Part shown: positions 18,421-24,660 of the stretch, piece after piece
Layout: every line of letters starts with the position of its first letter
Position numbering within the stretch: position 1 is the first letter of the stretch
Origin: DATIYF01 sp035517775
GTDB lineage: Bacteria > Acidobacteriota > Terriglobia > Terriglobales > Acidobacteriaceae
NCBI GenBank assembly: GCA_035517775.1
Contig: DATIYF010000123.1
Coordinates: 62,001-126,000 of the forward strand
Direction: 5' to 3'
Length of the DNA stretch: 64,000 nucleotides
Made by a program: the position numbers and the translations under genes
Notes under the pieces: model-generated
Told to the model about the DNA's origin: nothing
What the model saw: the letters and a program-made list of their open reading frames with translations, nothing else
The model's database searches: none

Positions 18421-18585
18421 ATGTCCCGCAAGGTTGGTCAGATCATCGTGCGCGGCGAGCCAAGGTGGCTCGTCCGCGTTTACCTGGGGCGCGATCGCGA
18501 CAAACCGACTCACGGCCGATCTGTCGAAATCGCGATATTGATCGTTAATACCGCGTGTGATAGCATGATATCATATCGCGATTGA
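18421..18585 (+). pseudogene. Tyrosine integrase N-terminal fragment
   Basis: An excellent ribosome site (AAAGGAGGA, about 18406-18414) precedes ATG 18421. The first ~32 residues (MSRKVGQIIVRGEPRWLVRV, then YLGRDRDKPTHG) resemble the start of phage-type tyrosine recombinases that normally run to about 380-450 aa. After that the frame turns into unrelated sequence and stops at 18585. The SAM-like and catalytic R-H-R-Y domains are absent. This looks like the scar of an excised or deleted mobile element whose 5' end now abuts the fitAB promoter. The assignment rests on recognition of the N-terminal motif only. Confidence 0.55.
18528..18583. promoter_or_regulatory. Inverted repeat operator before the fitAB-like operon
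   Basis: The perfect 11-bp inverted repeat AATCGCGATAT (18528-18538) and ATATCGCGATT (18573-18583) is separated by 34 bases. A second 10-bp palindrome ATGATATCAT sits at 18565-18574. Both lie just ahead of the antitoxin start at 18598. FitA/VapB antitoxins are known to bind inverted repeats in their own promoters with the toxin, so autoregulation is likely (inference). Confidence 0.5.
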
Positions 18586-18597
18586 GAGGTGACCATC

Positions 18598-18846
18598 GTG
18601 GGACAACTTGTGGTCAGAAACATTGAGAACGTCGTCAAGGCGCGTCTGCAGCGTCGGGCCAAGCGCCATGGCCGCAGCATGGAGGAAGAGGTGCGCGATA
18701 TTCTGCGCGACGCGGTTGCTGAAGAGAAGAGCCCCAGCGGGGGGCTTGGAACCGACATCGCGAAGTTATTTGCCCGATCAGGACTCGCCTCGGATATCAC
18801 CGAGCTTCGCGGGCACGCGATTCTCCCGGCAGAATTCGAGTCATGA
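18598..18846 (+). CDS. FitA/VapB-type ribbon-helix-helix antitoxin
   Basis: The likely start is GTG 18598 with GAGAGGT seven bases upstream, giving 82 aa; GTG 18589 is an alternative. The N-terminal half (GQLVVRNIENVVKARLQRRA, then KRHGRSMEEEVRDILRDAV) is the ribbon-helix-helix of FitA-like 'plasmid stability' antitoxins, and the C-terminal tail would wrap the PIN toxin. The stop overlaps the toxin start (ATGA at 18843-18846). It probably represses its own promoter through the inverted repeats at 18528-18583. Confidence 0.9.
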   Translation: MGQLVVRNIENVVKARLQRRAKRHGRSMEEEVRDILRDAVAEEKSPSGGLGTDIAKLFARSGLASDITELRGHAILPAEFES

Positions 18847-19259
18847 TGGTCTTGGACACCAACGTGCTCTCTGCCTTGATGCGCCAAGTGCCCGATCAAA
18901 AGGCGGTTGCGTGGCTCGACCGACAGTCTCGGTCCTCTGTCTGGACGACGTCGATCACGATCTTGGAGATCCGATTTGGGCTTCAAATCATGGCAGCGGG
19001 AAAACGAAGGTTTCTATTGTTAGAGGCATTCGAGGCACTCTTGGATCAATTGGGACATCGAATCGCTCCCTTCGATGACGAGGCTGCGGATCAGACTGCA
19101 GATTTGATGGCCGTACGGCAACGCAAGGGGCGGACGGTTGAGCTGCGAGATACTATGATTGCGGGCATTGTCCTTGCACGGCATGCGACCCTGGCAACGC
19201 GCAATCTAGTGCATTTCGAGGATCTCTCGGTGCCTATCATCGACCCTTGGACGGCCTGA
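18843..19259 (+). CDS. FitB/VapC-type PIN-domain ribonuclease toxin
   Basis: This 138-aa PIN-domain protein has the acidic metal-binding set D5 (VLDTNVLSAL), E42 (ITILEIRFGL), D103 (VELRDTMIAG) and an acidic residue near 126-127 (LVHFEDLSV). Family members cleave RNA, often tRNA or rRNA, and are neutralised by the adjacent antitoxin. Its start overlaps the antitoxin stop by four bases. The catalytic residues are intact, so the module may be functional even though the surrounding island is decayed. Confidence 0.92.
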   Translation: MMVLDTNVLSALMRQVPDQKAVAWLDRQSRSSVWTTSITILEIRFGLQIMAAGKRRFLLLEAFEALLDQLGHRIAPFDDEAADQTADLMAVRQRKGRTVELRDTMIAGIVLARHATLATRNLVHFEDLSVPIIDPWTA

Positions 19260-19444
19260 GCTGTGCGGTGTGCCAATTGTGTGCCAGAACCGCGGGAACA
19301 GGATTTCGGCGTGCGCGTAATATCAACTCTCGATCTCTTACGGCCGATCATCCGTAGATTCCACAATCGATTGATGAATCACTCTGCTGTGGTGCGATTT
19401 CCAAAAGCGATAAGTACCGGAGAGGCCGGCCTGGCTCCAGACAA
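19260..19444. other. Non-coding gap with an 8-bp direct repeat
   Basis: No gene is visible. Just after the FitB stop the octamer GTGTGCCA occurs twice with an 11-base period (19268-19275 and 19279-19286). Given the nearby integrase fragment, this could be recombinase-site debris, but that is a guess. Confidence 0.3.
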
Positions 19445-19733
19445 CTTTGCATTCTGAGGGTCTGTGCCGTCCGCTTTCCTAAGCTTCGGGAGGGTATAGA
19501 AGCTGTCAAGCTTAGTCGTGGTGTACCCGTCGGGCACCAACACCAGGAGGTCGCAAGTTGTCGTCACGACCAGCAAGCCGTTTATCGACCATACGCAGAT
19601 TGCTTGAGAATGAGAAGCTGGGGAAGAGAACACCGCGACGCTCTTTCCCGTCAGGTATCTTCTCAGTCAGTTCCTCATATGCAGTGCCGCTTCCGGCAAG
19701 AAACTCCAGGTCCTCCTCCGGCAGAAAGCTCAT
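19445..19733 (-). pseudogene. Frameshifted and truncated E2-like (Prok-E2 family) gene
   Basis: From ATG 19731-19733 the reverse strand reads MSFLPEEDLEFLAGSGTAYE and on to RRGVLFPSFSF, the N-terminus of prokaryotic E2-like proteins of ubiquitin-type operons. At about residues 45-54 (near 19575-19600) the homologous reading moves one register to TTTCDLLVLVPDGYTTTKLD followed by SFYTLPKLRKADGTDP, the core of the same family. After DPQNA, near 19445, similarity ends, so the C-terminus is missing. One frameshift plus a 3' deletion makes this a pseudogene. It starts 6 bases after the stop of the multiubiquitin fragment, preserving the ancestral gene order. Confidence 0.65.
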
Positions 19734-19739
19734 GGACGA

Positions 19740-19910
19740 TTACCCGCGCACGCCCGGATTAGTTTTCGGTTTCCGAGTCTGGAACTTCTTGATGCCTTTC
19801 GGCTCCGCCTTAAAGGAAAGATCAACGGACTCATCAGGACCAATCTCCGGATCCTCGCCACCGCCGGGGACCACTTCGTTGACAATCCAGTCTGGCGGGC
19901 TGCCTGCAAG
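19740..19910 (-). pseudogene. C-terminal fragment of a multiubiquitin-domain protein
   Basis: A 56-codon stretch ending in TAA at 19740-19742 reads PPDWIVNEVVPGGGEDPEIG, then ESVDLSFK and GIKKFQTRKPKTNPG. This resembles the last beta-grasp repeat of bacterial multiubiquitin proteins, in which an EVVPGG-type motif, an acidic loop and an IxxFxT strand precede the C-terminal NPG. An in-frame stop at 19911-19913 and loss of similarity show that the 5' part has been deleted. It is followed by the E2-like pseudogene, as in known multiubiquitin-E2-E1-JAB operons. No E1 or JAB gene remains. Confidence 0.55.
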
Positions 19911-20044
19911 TCAGCGCAGGCTTTTAGGTGCGCCGTGTAGAGCGATCCTGGCGAATACGGTTGGATTCCCGCCCGATGCGGGCTTGCACGAATCCCCCAT
20001 CGTCCGGCTGGCTGGATCGGGCTTGCTGCCCCCCTCTTGTGCTG

Positions 20045-20060
20045 TGTGACCAGAGTCACG
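20045..20060. promoter_or_regulatory. CRP/FNR-type palindrome, first of a tandem pair
   Basis: TGTGA-CCAGAG-TCACG matches the TGTGA-N6-TCACA operator in 9 of 10 half-site positions. It lies 75 bases before the NfnA-like start and 21 bases (two helical turns) from the next site. Confidence 0.5.
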
Positions 20061-20065
20061 GCAGG

Positions 20066-20081
20066 AGTGATCACAATCACA
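20066..20081. promoter_or_regulatory. CRP/FNR-type palindrome, second of a tandem pair
   Basis: AGTGA-TCACAA-TCACA matches the same operator in 9 of 10 half-site positions, 54 bases before the NfnA-like start. Same helical face as the site at 20045. Confidence 0.5.
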
Positions 20082-20134
20082 GCCCGGAATCTCAACCTTC
20101 CTCGACAATATAGTGCAAGGCTCGCGGGGCACGA

Positions 20135-21019
20135 TTGTTCCATATCCTCCACGCCGAATGGCTTGCTCCGGGTATCAGGCGGTTCCTCATCGAGGCGCCC
20201 CGGATTGCGCGCAAACAACAGCCGGGGCAGTTCGCAATTGTTCGCATCTATCAGGAGGGTGAGCGCATTCCGCTCACCATTGAGAGCTCCGATCCGCAGC
20301 GCGGAACGATCAGCATCGTCGTTCAATCCATCGGCAAGACCACCAACCTTCTCAATTCGCTGGACGCCGGGGACAGCATCCTCGATGTAGTTGGCCCTCT
20401 TGGCAAGCCCTCGGAAATCCAGAAATTCGGCACAGTCGTGGTGATGGGCGGAGGAGTCGGAACCGCGATGGCCTATCCCACCGCCGCCGCTTTGAAGCGC
20501 GCGGGCAACCGCGTTATCTCGATCATTGGCGCAAAGAATAAAGATCTGGTCATTCTCGAATCGGAGATGCGCGCGGTGAGTGATGTGCTCATGGTCACCA
20601 CCGACGATGGCACTTACGCCGATAAGGGCTTCGTAACCGACAAGCTTCGCCAGTTGATCCAGAATGGCGTGCCCGTTGATCTGGTTCTGGCGGTCGGGCC
20701 GATCCCCATGATGAAGGCCGTGGCGGAGATGACCCGCGGCGAGCGCATCCGCACCATCGTCAGCCTCAATCCCATCATGATTGATGGCACCGGCATGTGC
20801 GGCGGCTGCCGCGTCTTGGTGGGCGGCACCAGCGAATTCGCCTGCGTGGATGGGCCTGAGTTCGACGCTCACCGCGTAAACTTCGAAGTGCTGGTCCAGC
20901 GCAATACCACTTACCGCGAACAAGAGCGCGAGTCCATGGCCCAATTCCGTCGTGGGCATGAGGCGCAGCCGGCTGCCAAGACGGAAACAGTCTGCGCGGC
21001 AGAAGAGGCCCGGCCGTGA
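20135..21019 (+). CDS. Sulfide dehydrogenase/NfnA-type FAD/NAD-binding subunit
   Basis: This 294-aa protein belongs to the ferredoxin-NADP reductase-like family that includes NfnA/SudB and dihydroorotate dehydrogenase electron-transfer subunits. It shows the FAD-binding barrel (residues 1-95), the NAD(P)-binding VVVMGGGVGTAMAYP (101-115) and the 2Fe-2S ligand region D218, C222, C225 and C237 (GTGMCGGCRV, FACVDGPEFDAH). With the next gene it would form an electron-bifurcating NADH-dependent ferredoxin:NADP+ oxidoreductase or a sulfide dehydrogenase. The start is TTG 20135. Its stop overlaps the start of the next gene by four bases (GTGA). Two CRP/FNR-like sites precede it. Confidence 0.88.
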   Translation: MFHILHAEWLAPGIRRFLIEAPRIARKQQPGQFAIVRIYQEGERIPLTIESSDPQRGTISIVVQSIGKTTNLLNSLDAGDSILDVVGPLGKPSEIQKFGTVVVMGGGVGTAMAYPTAAALKRAGNRVISIIGAKNKDLVILESEMRAVSDVLMVTTDDGTYADKGFVTDKLRQLIQNGVPVDLVLAVGPIPMMKAVAEMTRGERIRTIVSLNPIMIDGTGMCGGCRVLVGGTSEFACVDGPEFDAHRVNFEVLVQRNTTYREQERESMAQFRRGHEAQPAAKTETVCAAEEARP

Positions 21020-22464
21020 CTGCGCCTGCCAGGCCGTCACTGAATCCGCTGCCGCTCAAAGAGCGCATGAAAGTGCCTCGGCAGCCGATGCCCGAGCAGC
21101 CAGCGGAGATCCGCGCCGCCAACTTCAGCGAAGTGAATCTCGGCTATAGCCCAGAGCTCGCCCGCCAGGAAGCCCTGCGCTGCCTGGAATGCGCCAAGCC
21201 GGCATGCACCAAAGACTGCCCCGTCGGAGTGAAGGTCCACGAATTTGTGCAGCTCATCGTGGCCGGAGACTTTCTCGCCGCTGCGGCCAAGATTCGTGAA
21301 AACAACGTGCTGCCCGCAATCACGGGCCGCGTCTGCCCCCAGGAAGATCACTGTGAGGGCGGCTGTCTGATGGGCAAGAAGGTTAAGCCGCTCGGCATCG
21401 GATACCTGGAGCGCTTCGTTGCCGACTATGAGCAGCACATGGGGTTTCGCGTTCTGCCCAAAGTCCCTGCCACTGGAAAGAAAGTTGCCGTCGTGGGCAG
21501 CGGACCATCGGGGTTGACAGTGGCCGGCGAGTTGGTTCGGAAAGGCCACCGAGTCCGCGTCTTTGAAGCGCTGCACGAATTGGGCGGCGTGCTGGTCTAT
21601 GGAATCCCCGAATTTCGCCTGCCCAAAACCATCATCCGCGAACAGCTGGACTACATGCGCGACATGGGCGTGGAGTTCGAGACGGATGTCGTGATCGGCC
21701 GCACAATCACCATTGATGAGCTCATGGAAGAAGAGGGCTACGACGCGGTATTCATCGGTACCGGCGCCGGATTGCCTGTATTCATGAACATTCCCGGCGA
21801 GCATCTGAACAGCGTGTACTCGGCGAACGAATTTCTTACTCGCATCAACCTGATGAAGGCCTACAAGTTCCCGGCCTATGACCAGCCGATGCTCGATCTG
21901 CATGGCAAAGATGTTGCCGTCATCGGCGGAGGAAACACGGCGCTGGACGCCATCCGCTCTGCGCTGCGTCTGGGCGCGCGAAAGGCCCACGTGATCTACC
22001 GGCGCAGCGAAGCCGAGATGCCGGCCAGAGCTGAAGAAGCCAAGCATGCGCGCCAGGAAGGAATTGAGTTCCACATGCTCACCAATCCGGTCGAATTCCT
22101 TCCGGATAGTGAGGGCTGGCTGGGCGCGGTGCGCTGCCTCCGCATGGAACTGGGCGAGCCGGATGCCTCGGGCCGCAGGCGGCCGGTGCCGGTGGCCGGC
22201 TCGGAGTTCGAAATTCCCCTCTCGGTAGTAGTCATCGCCATTGGCACCAGCGCAAATCCCATCGTGCAGAGCACCACCCCGGGTTTGGGCACAGACAAAC
22301 GCGGTTACATTCAGGCCGATCCCGAAACCCAGCGCACGTCGCGCAGAGGCGTGTTCGCCGGCGGGGACATCGTCACCGGAAGCGCCACCGTCATTCTGGC
22401 GATGGGCGCAGGCAGCAGGGCGGCAAAGTCCATTGACCAGTACTTGACCACGGGCCAGTGGTAA
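21016..22464 (+). CDS. gltA: Glutamate synthase small-subunit-like/NfnB-type NADP oxidoreductase
   Basis: This 482-aa GltD-family protein has the N-terminal Fe-S domain with CLECAKPACTKDCPVG and CPQEDHCEGGC, the FAD motif VVGSGPSGLTVAGEL (about 157-171), the NADP motif VIGGGNTALDA, and the closing GVFAGGDIVTGSATVILAM. It partners the FAD/NAD subunit encoded just upstream with a GTGA overlap. NfnB carries the site of NADP+ reduction and flavin bifurcation in that complex. No glutamate synthase large subunit lies nearby, which favours Nfn/Sud over glutamate synthase. Databases often label the gene gltA, and I use that symbol loosely. Confidence 0.88.
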   Translation: MTAPARPSLNPLPLKERMKVPRQPMPEQPAEIRAANFSEVNLGYSPELARQEALRCLECAKPACTKDCPVGVKVHEFVQLIVAGDFLAAAAKIRENNVLPAITGRVCPQEDHCEGGCLMGKKVKPLGIGYLERFVADYEQHMGFRVLPKVPATGKKVAVVGSGPSGLTVAGELVRKGHRVRVFEALHELGGVLVYGIPEFRLPKTIIREQLDYMRDMGVEFETDVVIGRTITIDELMEEEGYDAVFIGTGAGLPVFMNIPGEHLNSVYSANEFLTRINLMKAYKFPAYDQPMLDLHGKDVAVIGGGNTALDAIRSALRLGARKAHVIYRRSEAEMPARAEEAKHARQEGIEFHMLTNPVEFLPDSEGWLGAVRCLRMELGEPDASGRRRPVPVAGSEFEIPLSVVVIAIGTSANPIVQSTTPGLGTDKRGYIQADPETQRTSRRGVFAGGDIVTGSATVILAMGAGSRAAKSIDQYLTTGQW

Positions 22465-22487
22465 GAGTGAAGAAGGAGGTCAGCGAT

Positions 22488-22646
22488 ATGAACTCAGCTC
22501 CGAAATGCGAAAACTGCGGAGTTCGGCGCCGCGCGCAGGAGCGTCCGAACTCCTTGATCGCGCGTCTCTGGCGGTGGCACACCCGCTGGTGTCCAGGATG
22601 GAAGGCGTACCAGAAGTGGCTGGCTGAGCGCCCTGGCCGCAGCTGA
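22488..22646 (+). CDS. Small CxxC and Trp-rich protein, 52 aa
   Basis: ATG 22488 follows a perfect AAGGAGGT (22473-22480) by seven bases. The 52-aa product starts MNSAPKCENCG and continues with the Trp-rich stretch LWRWHTRWCPGWKAYQKWL. The CENC pair plus one later Cys could hold a metal, but no family with known function is recognised. It sits 23 bases after the NfnB-like gene, so it is probably co-transcribed with it. The strong ribosome site and the tight placement argue that it is real. Confidence 0.7.
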   Translation: MNSAPKCENCGVRRRAQERPNSLIARLWRWHTRWCPGWKAYQKWLAERPGRS

Positions 22647-22685
22647 ACCGGCCGCCCAAGGCCGAGAGAGGGGGGCGGCGATGCG

Positions 22686-22701
22686 TGTGACGAGCCTCAC
22701 T
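22686..22701. promoter_or_regulatory. CRP/FNR-type palindrome
   Basis: TGTGA-CGAGCC-TCACT matches TGTGA-N6-TCACA in 9 of 10 half-site positions. It lies 94 bases before the 101-aa gene and upstream of gdhA. Confidence 0.5.
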
Positions 22702-22794
22702 CCGCCAGGTGGCTCGGGTCACGGCCCCGGAATCACGGAAAGATGTACTGGAGGGTGTGGCCAAAGACGGATTTTGACAACTGGAGGTGGGGTC

Positions 22795-23100
22795 ATGATC
22801 GACAGTCTGTTCTTCGCCGGGTTCGATCCTTTGCATGAAGTGCCCGAGTTGTGCACGGTCTGCTCGTTGCGCCCGCCGGTCTTTGGTTTTGACTATCGTG
22901 CGCTGGATGAGAACGGAGAATCGCGAAAGACCACTGGCTTCTGCTGCGCTGCGTGCGCCGCTGCCCTGTTGGAGAAACTGGAGCGGGCTGAATCCAGAGA
23001 GTGGGCCGAGGAAGAAGCCGCACTGGCCAAGGATGATTTTGATGTCACCGCGCTGCATAAGCAACGGCTGGCCGCGTTTCCGGGCAGCGGGCGTAAGTGA
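22795..23100 (+). CDS. Small zinc-ribbon-like protein, 101 aa
   Basis: ATG 22795 is preceded by GGAGGTGGGG, giving 101 aa. The frame extends upstream to 22681, but that part looks non-coding and overlaps a CRP/FNR-like site. Two Cys pairs, ELCTVC and GFCCAAC, are spaced as in a treble-clef or zinc ribbon and are followed by a charged helix (LEKLERAESREWAEEEAALA). Function unknown. It stands 76 bases ahead of glutamate dehydrogenase and may be its operon partner. Confidence 0.7.
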   Translation: MIDSLFFAGFDPLHEVPELCTVCSLRPPVFGFDYRALDENGESRKTTGFCCAACAAALLEKLERAESREWAEEEAALAKDDFDVTALHKQRLAAFPGSGRK

Positions 23101-23176
23101 CGGCGGTAGAAACCTCGAGTAAGGACGATTCATGAAGAGATGTAGATAGATTGCGTAAAATCTGGAGGGTACTCTT

Positions 23177-24577
23177 ATGGGTGCAGGTATCATGACGCCG
23201 CCCGGAATCAAGGTCCCGGGCGATTATATTGAGGACGTACTCAACACAGTCAAAGCCAAGAATCCCGCAGAGCCTGAATTCCACCAGGCCGTGCAGGAAG
23301 TCTTCGAATCGCTCCGCCTGGTCCTGGCGAAGCATCCCGAATATCGTTCGGCACGCATTCTCGAACGCATTGTAGAGCCCGAGCGCGTGCTTATGTTCCG
23401 TGTGCCCTGGTTCGACGATCGGGGGAACATTCAAGTCAATCGCGGTTTTCGCATCGAGATGAACAGCGCCATCGGCCCCTACAAAGGCGGGCTGCGCTTC
23501 CATCCTTCTGTGAACCTGGGGATCCTGAAGTTCTTGGCCTTTGAGCAGGTGTTCAAGAATTCTCTGACCACGCTTCCCATGGGCGGCGGCAAAGGCGGAT
23601 CAGACTTCGACCCGAAGGGCAAGAGCGACAACGAAGTGATGCGCTTCTGTCAGAGCTTCATGACCGAGCTGGCCCGCCACATCGGGCCGGACACCGATGT
23701 TCCCGCTGGCGATATCGGGGTTGGCGGGCGCGAGATCGGCTTCCTCTTCGGACAATACAAGCGTCTGCGCAATGAGTTCACTGGCGTGCTGACCGGCAAA
23801 GGCCTGAACTGGGGCGGCTCGCTGATTCGTCCCGAGGCCACCGGCTACGGTTGCGTGTACTTCGCCTCCGAAATGCTGAAGAGCCGCAAGGACTCGCTCG
23901 AAGGCAAGCTCTGCCTGGTTTCCGGCAGCGGCAACGTCTCACAGTACTCGGTCGAGAAGCTGCTCGATCTCGGCGCCAAGCCCATCACCTGGTCCGATTC
24001 CAATGGCGTGATCTACGATCCGGATGGAATTGACCGCGAAAAGCTGGCCTGGGTCATGGAGCTGAAGAATATCCGCCGTGGACGCATCCGTGAGTATGCG
24101 GACAAATTCAAGAAGGCGATCTTCATGCCCACCGACGTCAAGCTGGACCACAATCCGCTGTGGAACATCAAGGCGGATTGCGCCTTCCCCAGCGCCACGC
24201 AGAATGAGATCACCACGAAAGACGCGGCGAACCTCATTAAGAATGGCATCAAGCTGGTGGCCGAGGGCGCCAACATGCCGAGCACCTTCGAAGCGACCAA
24301 GATGTTCCTGGAAGCAGGACTTCTTTATGGTCCGGCCAAGGCGGCGAATGCTGGCGGCGTGGCCACTTCCGGCCTGGAGATGGCGCAGAACAGCATGCGC
24401 CTGACCTGGTCGCGAGAAGAGGTGGATAACCGCCTGCACCAGATCATGATCGCCATTCACCGCAATTGCTATGAGACCGCACAGACTTATGGGACTCCGG
24501 GCAATCTGGTGAACGGCGCCAACATCGCCGGCTTCCTGAAAGTGGCCAACGCGATGCTGGACCAGGGGCTGGTGTAA
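23177..24577 (+). CDS. gdhA: NADP-type glutamate dehydrogenase
   Basis: This 466-aa hexameric-class enzyme interconverts glutamate and 2-oxoglutarate plus ammonia. Diagnostic stretches are GPYKGGLRFHP (K103) and the catalytic PMGGGKGGSDFDPKG (134-148, catalytic Lys K139), then the dinucleotide-binding LVSGSGNVSQYSVEKL and the late ANAGGVATSGLEMAQNS. The length is close to that of E. coli GdhA. GGAGGG precedes the ATG; an alternative Met lies five codons in. A rho-independent-type hairpin follows the stop. With the Nfn pair upstream it suggests a nitrogen and NADPH balancing unit. Confidence 0.95.
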   Translation: MGAGIMTPPGIKVPGDYIEDVLNTVKAKNPAEPEFHQAVQEVFESLRLVLAKHPEYRSARILERIVEPERVLMFRVPWFDDRGNIQVNRGFRIEMNSAIGPYKGGLRFHPSVNLGILKFLAFEQVFKNSLTTLPMGGGKGGSDFDPKGKSDNEVMRFCQSFMTELARHIGPDTDVPAGDIGVGGREIGFLFGQYKRLRNEFTGVLTGKGLNWGGSLIRPEATGYGCVYFASEMLKSRKDSLEGKLCLVSGSGNVSQYSVEKLLDLGAKPITWSDSNGVIYDPDGIDREKLAWVMELKNIRRGRIREYADKFKKAIFMPTDVKLDHNPLWNIKADCAFPSATQNEITTKDAANLIKNGIKLVAEGANMPSTFEATKMFLEAGLLYGPAKAANAGGVATSGLEMAQNSMRLTWSREEVDNRLHQIMIAIHRNCYETAQTYGTPGNLVNGANIAGFLKVANAMLDQGLV

Positions 24578-24602
24578 GCAGCGGTAAGGACCCTTGAGTG
24601 TG

Positions 24603-24644
24603 CCCCATCCTAGCCGCGTTTTGTGCGGCCAGGGTGGGGATTTT
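24603..24644 (+). terminator. Rho-independent-type terminator after gdhA
   Basis: A 15-base stem (24603-24617 with 24625-24639, one mismatch and one wobble) with a 7-base loop is followed by ATTTT. It lies 26 bases after the gdhA stop, which also argues that the next gene starts at 24661 rather than upstream of the hairpin. Confidence 0.65.
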
Positions 24645-24660
24645 GACTTTGCGCTTTGCT

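Noticed and set aside
19730..21040. 436-aa minus-strand frame covering the NfnA region
   Set aside because: It is antisense to a clear FAD/NAD-binding protein, and its last part is the wrong register of the multiubiquitin fragment.
24598..24660. Upstream start for the receiver/PEP-synthase-like gene
   Set aside because: The extra 21 codons lie in the terminator hairpin after gdhA and give an unlikely Cys-rich leader.
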